Assembly (NCBI GenBank): GCA_003343905.1
Contig: QAKI01000063.1
Coordinates: 1-64,000 of the forward strand
Reading direction: 5' to 3'
DNA: 64,000 bases
DNA from: Subdoligranulum variabile
GTDB taxonomy: Bacteria; Bacillota; Clostridia; Oscillospirales; Ruminococcaceae
The first letter of the stretch is position 1, and each line of letters starts with the position of its first letter. This document shows, in pieces, positions 1 to 8,807 of the stretch. The notes under the pieces are model-generated. The model was not told where the DNA came from, searched no databases, and saw nothing but the letters and a program-made list of their open reading frames with translations. The translations under genes were made by a program, and so were the position numbers.

Positions 1-17
1 GGGGGGGGGGGGGGGGG
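1..17. other. Poly-G run at the left edge
   Basis: Seventeen consecutive G bases open the window and run straight into a coding region. A run this long at the very end of a sequence is more likely an assembly or sequencing artefact than genome. The next bases read ATGACACGATGA, which fits a preceding gene, probably a response regulator, ending in TGA at 27-29 and overlapping the next start by four bases. Confidence 0.6.
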
Positions 18-25
18 ATGACACG

Positions 26-1405
26 ATGAACGCGGTGAACCGGTTTTTCCGGCGGTATGTTTTCTCCACCGCCAGCATCATGCTCCTGTTCCTGTGGGTC
101 AATGTCGTGATGTTCTTTGCGATCCTTGTGATAGGAAGCACGATAGGCGCTTCCCAGTCGTATTTCTCCATCAGCACGTTTTCGGACCATGTCGTGCGCC
201 AGGGCGCAGGCTGGGCAGCCGATGATACCGCCCTGGATATGCTGCGCCAGCGGTCCGCCTGGGCGATGCTGCTCAACGAGGAGGGGGAAGTGGTCTGGCA
301 GCAGGATCTGCCGCCGGAACTTCCGCGCGCCTATACCAGCGCCGAGGTGGCGTCGTTCAGCCGCTGGTATCTGGACGATTACCCCGTCAAGGTGTGGGCG
401 CGGGACGACGGCTGCCTGGCGGTGGTGGGCTTCCCGCATGGATCGCTGGCAAAATTCTATTTCGCTCTGGAATTGCCGTATACCCATGTGCTGATCGGCG
501 GCGCGGCGGTGGCCTTTTTGATCGACGTGCTGCTGGCGGTCTTTCTGGTATTGCGCAGCACGCGCAAAGTGGAAAAAGCCATGACCCCCATCCTGCGGGG
601 CATCCAGGACTTGAGCCACGGCAAGCCCCCGCACCTGGACGAGCAGGGCGAACTGGCCGAGATCAACGCCGGGCTGAACCGCGCGGCGGATTATATGCGC
701 CGGAAGGACAACACGCGGGCCGAATGGATACGCGGCGTTTCCCATGACATCCGCACGCCGCTTTCGATGGTGCTGGGCTACGCCAGCGAACTGGAGGAGG
801 ACCCGGCCCTGCCGCAGGAAGCCAGAACGCAGGCGGCCATCATCCGCCGGGAAAGCGAAAAGATGAAGCGGCTGATCGACGATTTGAACCTGACCACCAA
901 GCTGGAATATGCGCTGCGGCCTGTTCGCTTCCATGATGTGGACTGGGTGGAACTGAACCGTCGGGCCGTCAGCGACATTCTGAATGCCAGGCTGGACAGC
1001 CGGTATGAGCTGACCTTTACCGAGCAGCGGCCGGGCCAGACCATCCACCTGCTGGGGGACAGCGGGCTGCTGCTGCGCATGCTGGAAAACCTGATCCGCA
1101 ACAGCATCACCCACAACCCGCAGGGGTGCCGGATCGAACTGTGCGTCGGGCAGGAAAACGGCCGCTGCCTGTGTACGGTCACGGACGACGGCGTGGGCAT
1201 GCCGCCCGCGCTCATGAAGGCGCTGCAGGAGGGCAAGCCCATCGGCAGCACCCGGGACGGCGACGAAAAGACCGAGCACGGCCTGGGGTTAAAGCTGGTC
1301 GTCCAGATCGTGAAAGCGCACCGGGGCACAGTCACTTTTGCAGGCAATGAACCGCACGGGCTGCGCGTCACCCTGTCGCTGCCGGTGCAGCCCGCGTTTT
1401 CGTGA
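26..1405 (+). CDS. Sensor histidine kinase
   Basis: Membrane sensor kinase of a two-component system, 459 aa. A first membrane helix spans about residues 15-42, an extracytoplasmic sensor domain about 45-150, and a second helix about 153-177. A linker leads to the H-box GVSHDIRTPLS, with the phosphorylated histidine at about residue 240. The ATP-binding domain shows the N-box (ENLIRNSITHNP), DDGVGMP and GLGLKLV. The start overlaps a TGA at 27-29 that probably ends the partner response regulator, which lies off the window. The ligand is unknown. The VanZ-RDD gene 34 bases downstream is probably cotranscribed, which suggests an envelope-stress role; that part is inference. Confidence 0.93.
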   Translation: MNAVNRFFRRYVFSTASIMLLFLWVNVVMFFAILVIGSTIGASQSYFSISTFSDHVVRQGAGWAADDTALDMLRQRSAWAMLLNEEGEVVWQQDLPPELPRAYTSAEVASFSRWYLDDYPVKVWARDDGCLAVVGFPHGSLAKFYFALELPYTHVLIGGAAVAFLIDVLLAVFLVLRSTRKVEKAMTPILRGIQDLSHGKPPHLDEQGELAEINAGLNRAADYMRRKDNTRAEWIRGVSHDIRTPLSMVLGYASELEEDPALPQEARTQAAIIRRESEKMKRLIDDLNLTTKLEYALRPVRFHDVDWVELNRRAVSDILNARLDSRYELTFTEQRPGQTIHLLGDSGLLLRMLENLIRNSITHNPQGCRIELCVGQENGRCLCTVTDDGVGMPPALMKALQEGKPIGSTRDGDEKTEHGLGLKLVVQIVKAHRGTVTFAGNEPHGLRVTLSLPVQPAFS

Positions 1406-1439
1406 ACCGCCCCCATGAACCAATCAAAAAGGAGAACCC

Positions 1440-2579
1440 ATGAGCCAATATCTGGAAGCCCTGCGTCAGGCGGCGGTCATTTACCCGGTGATCGTTGTGC
1501 TGTTCACGCTGCCGTATGTCGCGTGGAATTACCATAAATACGGGTCCGTCCTCAGCCTGCGCGTGTTGATCGTCTACAGCTTTATCCTGTACCTGCTCTG
1601 CGTCTACTGTCTGGTCATCCTGCCGCTGCCCACGCCGGAAAAGGCCGCCGCACTGCACGGACACAAGGCGCAGTGGGTGCCGTTCCGCTTTGTGGCCGAT
1701 ATCGTCCGCCAGGTGCAGGAACAGCCGGGCCGACCCGCCCTGTTGGCGGTGCTCACCGGCAGCGCCTTTTGGACCACGCTGTTCAATTTTTTCATGACGC
1801 TGCCGTTCGGCCTTTATCTGCGGTATTACTTCTGTTACAACTGGCGCAAAACGCTGCGTCTGTCCTTTCTGCTCTCGCTGTTTTTTGAGCTGACCCAGTT
1901 CAGCGGCCTGTATTTCGTCTATCCGGGCAGCTACCGCCTGTTCGATGTGGACGACCTGATCGTCAACACCGCGGGCAGTATGTTCGGCTTTGCCCTGGCG
2001 GGGCCGGTGGGCCGCCTGCTGCCCACCCGGCAGGAACTGGATACCGTCAGCTTCCGGCGCGGGGCTTCGGTGTCCTTTACGCGGCGCGTTTTTGCGTTCC
2101 TGGCCGATATGGTCTGCCTGGTCTTTGCATCGGGGGTCCTGGCGGGGGTCACGTCCTCGTTCGGCGTCACGCTCTCGGTCCGCTCCACGCCCGCGCTGCT
2201 TCTTGCCTATTTCGGGTTGCTGCCCATCCTGCTGCACGGTCAGACCCCCGGCAAGCGCCTGACCCGCACCCGCATCGTCGGCAGGAACGGCGGCGCCGCG
2301 CACTGGTACCAGTATCTCCTGCGCTGCGCGCTGCTGCTGGCGGGGCTTGTGGGGGCGCCCTATATCACCAACCGCGTGCTGTTTGCGGCGCTGGATGCGT
2401 TCCGACTGAACGGTCTGGCGGCGATCGTCCTGAACGGCCTGCTGATCGGCGGGTATCTGTTCTGGCTGTTTTTCACCGGGGTGCAGATGGCCCTGCACAA
2501 GCCCCTTTTCTATGAGCGGTGGTCCCGTACAAAGCTGGTCAGCACCGTTGCGCCCACCAGTGAAGCGCGGCCGGAATAA
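1440..2579 (+). CDS. VanZ-like / RDD domain membrane protein
   Basis: Polytopic membrane protein of 379 aa. The N-terminal half (about residues 1-195) has the VanZ pattern of four to five helices, with the acidic stretch FDVDDLIVNTAG. The C-terminal half is an RDD domain, with FTRRVFAFLADM near residue 212 and GQTPGKRLTRTRIVG near residue 270. VanZ relatives lower teicoplanin binding in enterococci. The role of the RDD part is unknown. The start has a close AAAAGGAG site, and the gene follows the histidine kinase at once, so both probably belong to one envelope-response operon. Confidence 0.85.
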   Translation: MSQYLEALRQAAVIYPVIVVLFTLPYVAWNYHKYGSVLSLRVLIVYSFILYLLCVYCLVILPLPTPEKAAALHGHKAQWVPFRFVADIVRQVQEQPGRPALLAVLTGSAFWTTLFNFFMTLPFGLYLRYYFCYNWRKTLRLSFLLSLFFELTQFSGLYFVYPGSYRLFDVDDLIVNTAGSMFGFALAGPVGRLLPTRQELDTVSFRRGASVSFTRRVFAFLADMVCLVFASGVLAGVTSSFGVTLSVRSTPALLLAYFGLLPILLHGQTPGKRLTRTRIVGRNGGAAHWYQYLLRCALLLAGLVGAPYITNRVLFAALDAFRLNGLAAIVLNGLLIGGYLFWLFFTGVQMALHKPLFYERWSRTKLVSTVAPTSEARPE

Positions 2580-2717
2580 AAAACGCGCGGTGCCTGCCCT
2601 TGCGGATGCCCCCGCAGCCGACAAAAGAAAAGCGCACAGCACTTGCACGCCCTGCTCCCGGCCGATCCCGGCCGGTGGGGGCGTGCTTCTTTTGTGCCCT
2701 GCAAATGGTCCCGCCGC

Positions 2718-2769
2718 TTGACAGCGCCCGCTTGCGGGTATATACTTTTCATGTAAATATGAAAAGTAT
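2718..2769 (+). promoter_or_regulatory. Promoter with overlapping inverted-repeat operator
   Basis: A near-consensus promoter: TTGACA (2718-2723), a 17-base spacer, TATACT (2741-2746). An 11-base perfect inverted repeat, ATACTTTTCAT (2742-2752) and ATGAAAAGTAT (2759-2769), covers the -10 box and the start point. It lies just ahead of an AbrB-like regulator gene, so autorepression is the likely function. Confidence 0.75.
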
Positions 2770-2788
2770 GAATCTGGAGGTAAACACC

Positions 2789-3031
2789 ATGTCCATGCCC
2801 AAAGGAAAACATATTTTCGGAACAGTCAAAGTAGGGGAGCGCGGGCAGATCGTCATCCCCAAAGAAGCGCGGGATATTTTCGGCATCAATCCGGGGGACA
2901 CGCTGCTCGTTCTGGGCGATGAGGAGCAGGGCATCGCCGTGGTAAAGGCCGATGTGATGCAGGAAGTAGCCGTCAGGATCTTGAAGGGTCTGGGGCATTT
3001 CAAGGGGGACGCCGGTCATGAAGCTGAATGA
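2789..3031 (+). CDS. AbrB/SpoVT-type transcriptional regulator
   Basis: Small DNA-binding protein of 80 aa with one swapped-hairpin AbrB domain at about residues 10-55 (GTVKVGERGQIVIPKEARDI). The start at 2789 is chosen because CTGGAGG (2774-2780) sits eight bases upstream. Longer reading back from 2600 is in frame but would cross the promoter. The inverted repeat on the promoter fits a dimeric autorepressor. The gene overlaps the next start by 14 bases, so the regulator and the two following genes form one operon. Confidence 0.88.
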   Translation: MSMPKGKHIFGTVKVGERGQIVIPKEARDIFGINPGDTLLVLGDEEQGIAVVKADVMQEVAVRILKGLGHFKGDAGHEAE

Positions 3032-3623
3032 AACGATGCTCTCTTTTTTGGAACAAGACTGCCTGCGGCGGTTTGGCAGCCCGCGCGGCGCGCAGATCTA
3101 TGCCCGGACGGAACAATGCTATCGGGAACTTGTGGAGCAGACCCCGGACCGCGGCAGCGCGGCGGTCCGGGCACATTTAGAAGAACGGCTGTTTCCCGTG
3201 ATGGCCTATTATAAGGTCCTCCGGGAAGAGGGCCTGACCCCGGAGGACGCATTGGCGTATGTGCGGGAGGAAACGCGGCAGGCCGCCAACGCCCAAAAGG
3301 ACGCCATGAAGAAACTGGCGGCACTGCCGTGCGCATACACGGTGTACCGGCTGGGTGCCAAACGGCACATGGCCGCCCATTTCCCGGACGCCGGCTGGAC
3401 GACGGAATGGGTCAAATGCAATGGCAGGGAGATCCACTTCAACCTGCACCGCTGTTTGTATTGGGAACTGACCCGGTCGCATGGCTGCCCGGAACTGTGC
3501 CGCGTGTTTTGCGAAAACGACGAGATCACATTTGCCGGATTGCTGCCCAAAATACGGTTTGCGCGCTCCGGGACTTTAAGCGGCGGCGCGGCCTGCTGCG
3601 ACTTTCATTTTTTGAAAGGGTAA
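3018..3623 (+). CDS. L-2-amino-thiazoline-4-carboxylate hydrolase-like protein
   Basis: Cytosolic protein of 201 aa resembling the ATC hydrolase family (PF14196 type), named after a step converting 2-aminothiazoline-4-carboxylate to cysteine in Pseudomonas. The C-terminal part is the conserved half: WVKCNGREIHFNLHRCLYW, then CPELCRVFCENDE, then the end region. Most family members in Bacillota have no shown substrate, so the enzyme name is only a family label. It lies between an AbrB-like regulator, which it overlaps, and a DUF998 membrane protein 19 bases later. Confidence 0.75.
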   Translation: MKLNETMLSFLEQDCLRRFGSPRGAQIYARTEQCYRELVEQTPDRGSAAVRAHLEERLFPVMAYYKVLREEGLTPEDALAYVREETRQAANAQKDAMKKLAALPCAYTVYRLGAKRHMAAHFPDAGWTTEWVKCNGREIHFNLHRCLYWELTRSHGCPELCRVFCENDEITFAGLLPKIRFARSGTLSGGAACCDFHFLKG

Positions 3624-3642
3624 CGAAAGAGCGAGGTGCTTT

Positions 3643-4263
3643 ATGTTCAAACACTGGTTCCCGTGCCTGCTGCCGGTTTTTCTGGCGTTGAACCTGCTTC
3701 TGCCGTTTCTGTTTGCGATTCCCTACAGGGGCTACAGCCATCTGACCCAGGTCATGAGCGTTTTGGGAAATCCCAAAGCCCCGCTGCATATCCTCTATGA
3801 TCTCTGGCTTGTCGCGTTGGGCGCGGCCATCCTGTGCAGCGCCCCGCGCCTGTATGCCCTCGTCGCCAAAGCGTCGCCCGCCATCGGCGCCGCGCTGCTT
3901 TTTGTTCTGGCCGCCTATGCCGTGGGCGGGTGCATCCTGTCCGGCATCTTCCCGGTGGGGGAGGGCAAAACGCTGGAAACGCTTGCCGCCAAAATCCACG
4001 GCTATGGTTCAGTCATCGGCTTTTTGCTGCTGACCTTCGCCCCGCTGTTGGCCGGGCTGTATTTTTTCAAGGCATCCAACGGGGCGCTGGGGGTCTTTTC
4101 GCTGGTCTGTTTTGTGTTGGCGCTCGTCTTTTTCACGCTGTTCATCATGGCCGACAAGCCCCGGTATCAGGCAACGGCGGTCGCGCTGGAAGGGCTGTGG
4201 CAGCGCCTGACGCTCCTCAGTATGTATCTTCCGGTTGCGGCGCTCTGCCTTTTGCCGGAATAG
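3643..4263 (+). CDS. DUF998 family membrane protein
   Basis: Integral membrane protein of 206 aa with about six hydrophobic helices. The motif YRGYSHLTQVMSVLG near residue 27 is typical of DUF998 proteins, whose function is not known. It ends the AbrB-controlled three-gene operon. Its last 47 bases overlap the end of a convergent reading frame on the minus strand that encodes an HTH fragment. Confidence 0.8.
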   Translation: MFKHWFPCLLPVFLALNLLLPFLFAIPYRGYSHLTQVMSVLGNPKAPLHILYDLWLVALGAAILCSAPRLYALVAKASPAIGAALLFVLAAYAVGGCILSGIFPVGEGKTLETLAAKIHGYGSVIGFLLLTFAPLLAGLYFFKASNGALGVFSLVCFVLALVFFTLFIMADKPRYQATAVALEGLWQRLTLLSMYLPVAALCLLPE

Positions 4264-4597
4264 AAGCGGACGGCTCCCATGCGCGGGCGGTGAGCTTATA
4301 AGCGCCTTTTCCCGTTTTGGTCACGACCCCTTCCGCTTCGTACTGGTTGAGAAGCCGCTGCAACTGGCGGGCGCTGCAATTCAGCCGGAACGCGGCCTGC
4401 TGCACCCCGTGCAGTTCATTCTGGCTGCATCGGTATTTCATATAGTTCAGCGCGCGCTGTTTCAGGCTGGTGGGCACCGCGTCCACCGTCGTGAGCATCC
4501 GCATCTTTTGGGCAAGGGACTGGCAGAGCAGACGCAGAGTGGTAAGACCGCCCAGAAAAGACGCCGAGTGATCTGCCCCTGCCAAGGGTAACCTCAT
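4217..4597 (-). pseudogene. Crp/Fnr-type regulator remnant (HTH part only)
   Basis: The 126 codons encode the end of a Crp/Fnr-like regulator: a stretch like the dimerisation helix (residues about 10-40), then a winged helix with LKQRALNYMKYRCSQNE and SARQLQRLLNQYEAEGVV. The usual N-terminal cyclic-nucleotide-like barrel of about 100 residues is missing. An in-frame stop lies three codons before the ATG, and a terminator for another gene lies just beyond. It may be a decayed gene, or a free-standing small DNA-binding protein. Overlap with the DUF998 gene end adds to the impression of decay. Confidence 0.55.
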
Positions 4598-4612
4598 GCA
4601 AAAATCTTAAAC

Positions 4613-4656
4613 CAAAACACGCCCCCTCCCGGGCATTTCCGCCGGGAAGGGGCGTG
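4613..4656 (-). terminator. Terminator of the ABC permease operon
   Basis: Read on the minus strand, a strong stem pairs CACGCCCC and TCCCGG arms across a short loop and is followed by TTTTGGTTT. It lies 25 bases after the permease stop. Confidence 0.75.
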
Positions 4657-4681
4657 CTTGCGTGTTACGGCGTCCGCGCCG

Positions 4682-7012
4682 TTACAATTCGTTGATGGTA
4701 TCGGTGATCGCCATGTTCCGCATACGTTTGGCAGGACCATGGACTGCGGCGATACAGGAAAACACGACCAGCAAAATTATGATTCCGATCGTGCCAAATG
4801 GGATGTTCCAGCCACCGCCAAAATGCGTTATGATCACTTTAATATAAATCCAATAATGGAATAACAGCCCCAATGCAATTCCGGTAACGGTTCCACAAAC
4901 GGCGTAGGTGGCCGCTTCCGCGGTTATCATCTTTGTGACCTGTTGACTGCCCATTCCCACAGCACGCATTACCCCATATTGCTTGATCCTTGCGGATACG
5001 CTCATGGAAATGCTGTTCATAATATTCAACACGGTTATTAAGGAAATAATCGCCAGAAAACCGTATGCGGCAATGCGGAATACCCAATAAGAGCCATTGG
5101 TTTCGCTGTTGGATTCCCGGTTATCTGACACAACATTTCCCGCTGCCAAATCATAGATTTCCCTTACGGCTGCTTCGGGCGCATCTTTTTGCAGTACGAC
5201 CCCCAACGTAACAAATCCGTTGTCTCCTGTCAGGCGGGTAAATGTTTCTTCAGAACATACCACGGTTGCTGCATCGCTGACACTTCCAATGCCTTCCGAT
5301 GTGACGCAAGCGATCTCAACCTCTTGATCTCCGATTTTGACTTTATCTCCCACACTCAGGCGATTGCTTTGATTATATACCGCCATCGCATAGTTTCCGT
5401 CTCCATACACCTTCTCTATATCGCCGCTTACTACCGAATTTTTGAACTTATCGAGCAGCTGCTCATCATGGGAGAACAGATCAATGGTCGTCTCGTTGCC
5501 GTTTACTTCCGCGGGATATGCTGCATATAACCCAAAGCCAAAAGCCCAGTCCACACCTTCTACCTGTTCAATCGCGTTCAAAAGGTCCCTGTCTATGGAA
5601 TTCGTGTCATTTTCACTTGCAATCGTAATATCTGGCGTGAATTCGCTTACTACGGATGGAAGCAGCTTATTGACCACATCAAGGCAGGCGGAAAATGTCA
5701 AGAACAATATGATCGTAAGGGCAAAGGAACCTGTCATCAGGAACAGGTTTTTCTTCCTTCTTGTTGCATGGCTGATTCCAAGAGATGTTTCCATCCTGAA
5801 AAGTTTTGTATTGGCTGCATGGACGATTTTTTGGGCTTCCTCTGTATTTCCGGTTACTGCCGCTGCCGGAGAAACCTTTGCCGCCTGTTTCGCGGGGGAA
5901 TTCGCAGCAATTAAAACCGTAATGATACCTACCAATGCTCCGCAGAGGATGCCCGCCGGACTCACTGCAAAAAGCGGCATATCCGCCAATTCTCCTTTTA
6001 CAAAGAACCGCAGGATCGCGCAGCATATCCAGCACATCACCGTACCGAGCGCACACCCGATCGGGATCGCTGACTTGCACCAGTTCAGCGCCTCAAGCCT
6101 GACATAATTTACGATCTGCTGTTTGCTTGCGCCTATACAACGCAGCATACCAAAAAAACTTGTCCGCTGCGCCACATTGCTGTTCATGCAGCCTGAGATC
6201 ATCAACACGCCTGCCGCCAGTATGATGGCTATACAAACGGCTGCGAGCGGATACAGCCCATTAAAGGTCTCGCTGCTGCTGGCCCCTAGAAGGCCCAGAA
6301 CCGCTGTATTCTCACGAACATTTTCATCCGCAAGATGATACTGCTCTTTCAGATCAGCGATTCTCTCCTTCAATCCGGTCTCTTTGGAAAAACGGATATA
6401 AAACTGCGAAACTGTGTTGGCCTCATTTTTGCTGCTGATTTCATCAAAGGCCGTTCGGTTTATATACACACAGCATCCCTGGATCATATTATTGAACTCT
6501 ATATCATCTTCATAAAATCCAGAAATGGTATATGCAAAATCTCCGGCAGGCGAATGGAGAACGACCTGATCGCCAATGTTGACACCAAAAAGTTCTTTTG
6601 CCTCTGCGCTTAAAGCAACTTCGCTTTCCGTCTGTGGATAAGAACCGTCGGCCGGGTACTTCCTAATGTCTGTAAGGTATGCTTCCTCGGCACCATAGAT
6701 AACCACATTTTTATCGCCCACATAATACCCTTGATCCGCATTTTCGTTTATCTCGCTGTACCATGAAGAATAGGCGACATCAGAACGTTTTATGATTTCC
6801 TCTATTTCATTTTCCGGCAGATTTTGCAGGGCAATGTGCCAATCCCCATGATTTCTGCGCATTGCTGTCAATTCGGATTGGGCCCACATCTCCGCCATCG
6901 AAAGGATGGAAGTCACCAGAAACACCGCCAGAACAATACAGATCCTTGTCATGCGGTTCTGGCGGCGGTGTACCTTGGCATAGATCGGGATCAGGCTCAG
7001 GTAGCTTTTCAT
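4682..7012 (-). CDS. FtsX-type ABC transporter permease (MacB/Vex-like)
   Basis: Permease of 776 aa. A helix lies at about residues 20-40, followed by a large extracytoplasmic domain. FtsX domains sit near residues 240-380 and at the C-terminus (about 640-775), with another extracytoplasmic domain between them. The ATG at 7012 is chosen over a GTG at 7021: it has GGGAGG eight bases upstream and forms an ATGA overlap with the ATPase stop. The body of the gene is plainly AT-richer than its operon partners (60-base samples of about 43-50 percent GC, against about 70 percent in the ATPase gene). Likely exports or detaches antimicrobial peptides from the membrane. Confidence 0.88.
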   Translation of the reverse strand: MKSYLSLIPIYAKVHRRQNRMTRICIVLAVFLVTSILSMAEMWAQSELTAMRRNHGDWHIALQNLPENEIEEIIKRSDVAYSSWYSEINENADQGYYVGDKNVVIYGAEEAYLTDIRKYPADGSYPQTESEVALSAEAKELFGVNIGDQVVLHSPAGDFAYTISGFYEDDIEFNNMIQGCCVYINRTAFDEISSKNEANTVSQFYIRFSKETGLKERIADLKEQYHLADENVRENTAVLGLLGASSSETFNGLYPLAAVCIAIILAAGVLMISGCMNSNVAQRTSFFGMLRCIGASKQQIVNYVRLEALNWCKSAIPIGCALGTVMCWICCAILRFFVKGELADMPLFAVSPAGILCGALVGIITVLIAANSPAKQAAKVSPAAAVTGNTEEAQKIVHAANTKLFRMETSLGISHATRRKKNLFLMTGSFALTIILFLTFSACLDVVNKLLPSVVSEFTPDITIASENDTNSIDRDLLNAIEQVEGVDWAFGFGLYAAYPAEVNGNETTIDLFSHDEQLLDKFKNSVVSGDIEKVYGDGNYAMAVYNQSNRLSVGDKVKIGDQEVEIACVTSEGIGSVSDAATVVCSEETFTRLTGDNGFVTLGVVLQKDAPEAAVREIYDLAAGNVVSDNRESNSETNGSYWVFRIAAYGFLAIISLITVLNIMNSISMSVSARIKQYGVMRAVGMGSQQVTKMITAEAATYAVCGTVTGIALGLLFHYWIYIKVIITHFGGGWNIPFGTIGIIILLVVFSCIAAVHGPAKRMRNMAITDTINEL

Positions 7013-7692
7013 TCCCGGCACCTCCCGAAATCCGTCACCACGCCGTCGGACACCTGCAAAATGCGGTCGGCGGCCTGGGCGATGCTGCGGCTGTGGGTGA
7101 TCATGACGATGGTCTGCTCATACAGCCGGGACGCTTCTTTCAAAAGGGCGATGACTTCGCTGGTGTTCCGGGTGTCCAGGTTGCCGGTGGGTTCGTCGGC
7201 CAGAATCAGGGAGGGGCGGGTGATCAGCGCGCGCCCGATGGCTACCCGCTGCTGCTGCCCGCCCGAAAGCTGTCCGGGCAGATGGCGGCGGCGCTCTTTC
7301 AGCCCCAGCACCGTCAGCAGTTCTTCCAGATACCGGCGGTCGGGCTTCTGGTAGTCCAGCAGGACGGGGAACAGGATGTTCTGCTCGACCGAAAGTTCGG
7401 GGATCAGGTTGAAACTCTGAAAAACAAAGCCGATGTTGCGGCGGCGGAAGACCGTCAGACTGCTCTCCTTCATGGCGAAAATATCCTGCCCGTCAATGAA
7501 TACCCGGCCGGACGTGGGAGTGTCCAGCGCGCCGATCAGATTCAGCAGCGTACTTTTGCCGGAACCTGACTCGCCCACGACCGCGACGAATTCCCCCTTG
7601 GGCACCGTAAAGCTCGCGTGCTTGAGGGCGTGGACGGCGGTCTCGCCGCGCCCGTAGGTTTTGGAAATGTTTCTGACTTCCAGCAGATCCAT
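7009..7692 (-). CDS. ABC transporter ATP-binding protein
   Basis: ATPase of 227 aa in the MacB/LolD/BceA class. The Walker A motif GESGSGKST is near residue 40, the signature LSGGQQQRVA near 135, and Walker B LILADEPTGNLD near 155, followed by the switch histidine in MITHS. The ATG at 7692 is preferred to an upstream in-frame ATG because AGAGAGG lies just before it. It overlaps the permease start by four bases and follows the kinase gene, so it is the motor of the same exporter. Confidence 0.92.
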   Translation of the reverse strand: MDLLEVRNISKTYGRGETAVHALKHASFTVPKGEFVAVVGESGSGKSTLLNLIGALDTPTSGRVFIDGQDIFAMKESSLTVFRRRNIGFVFQSFNLIPELSVEQNILFPVLLDYQKPDRRYLEELLTVLGLKERRRHLPGQLSGGQQQRVAIGRALITRPSLILADEPTGNLDTRNTSEVIALLKEASRLYEQTIVMITHSRSIAQAADRILQVSDGVVTDFGRCRE

Positions 7693-7769
7693 GGGATGGA
7701 ACCTCTCTTTCTGTTCGTTGTTGCAAAGAAAGAGTAACACGCAGACCTTACGGCCGGATGACGGCCAGC

Positions 7770-8807
7770 CTACAATTTTGTAGGGATCAGGAAATTGACC
7801 GTGAAAACCGTGCCCGCGCCGGGGGCGCTGTCCACCTCAATGGTGCCGTTGTGGGCTTCGATAACGGCCTTTGCCAGCGGCAGCCCCAGCCCAAGCCCCT
7901 GGGCGTCGCCGGAAAAACGGCTGCGGTAAAAACGCTTGAAGATGTGGGGCAGGTCCTCCGGGTGGATGCCGCTGCCGTTGTCGCGCACAACGATCTGCAC
8001 GATCGAAGCGAAGCCGCGCCATTCCACCCGGACGGTATCGCCCGCCTGCGTGTGGTCGAAGGCATTTTTGACAAGGTTCCCGATGGCTTCCAGCAGCCAC
8101 ACCCGGTCGCACGGCAGGACCAGCGCATCGTCGCCGGTGCATACGAACTGCTTGTCCTCCTGCGCGGCCCGGTAGGCGAACTGGCGCTGCAACGCGCCCA
8201 TCATCTCGGCTACGGATTCCGGCTTTTTCTCCATGGTCACGGTACCGGTGTCCAGCTTGGTGACTTTCAGCAAATTCTGCACCAGCACGGCGATGCGGTC
8301 CAGCTCCTGTTCCGAAAGCGCGGCAAACTCGTTCAGGGACGGCGTATCCCGCGTTTCTTCCAGCAGCAGGCCGTTGTAGACGTTCAGGGCCGCCAGCGGC
8401 GTTTTAAGCTGGTGAGAAATATCGGAGAGCGTGTCCTTGAGGAACTGCCGCGCCCGGCCCTCGTTTTCCGCATGGGCGTTCAGCGTGGCCGCCAGCGCGT
8501 TGACCTCGTGGAACAGGCGGTACAGTTCGCCTTCCTCCTCGCAGGGGATGCGCGCATCGTGGTCCCCGCCCCGGTAGGCGCGGATCTGGCCGATGGCCTG
8601 TTCCAGAATACGGTCCTGCGCCCGCAGATACCGGTACAGCCCGGCGGCCACCGCGGCCCCTGCGCACAGGAACGCCAGCACGACGCAGAGGGCGGCCCAC
8701 GGGCGGCAGAACACCGCCGCAGCTGCCCCCAGCGCCGCAAACACGGCGAAAGCCAGTGCCACGCAGCCGAACAGCCGCCGCGCGCCCGGGTCGGCTAAAA
8801 TCTTCAT
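7770..8807 (-). CDS. Sensor histidine kinase (VncS/BceS-like context)
   Basis: Kinase of 345 aa with two N-terminal helices (about 13-33 and 38-58), almost no extracellular loop, and a HAMP-like linker. The H-box is DISHQLKTPLAAL, with His at about residue 132. The catalytic domain carries N-box GNLVKNAFDH, DNGSGI and GLGLPLAKAV. The ATG at 8807 forms an ATGA overlap with the response regulator stop. Kinases without a sensor loop next to an FtsX-type exporter usually sense transport flux through the permease; that mechanism is assumed here from family knowledge. Confidence 0.92.
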   Translation of the reverse strand: MKILADPGARRLFGCVALAFAVFAALGAAAAVFCRPWAALCVVLAFLCAGAAVAAGLYRYLRAQDRILEQAIGQIRAYRGGDHDARIPCEEEGELYRLFHEVNALAATLNAHAENEGRARQFLKDTLSDISHQLKTPLAALNVYNGLLLEETRDTPSLNEFAALSEQELDRIAVLVQNLLKVTKLDTGTVTMEKKPESVAEMMGALQRQFAYRAAQEDKQFVCTGDDALVLPCDRVWLLEAIGNLVKNAFDHTQAGDTVRVEWRGFASIVQIVVRDNGSGIHPEDLPHIFKRFYRSRFSGDAQGLGLGLPLAKAVIEAHNGTIEVDSAPGAGTVFTVNFLIPTKL

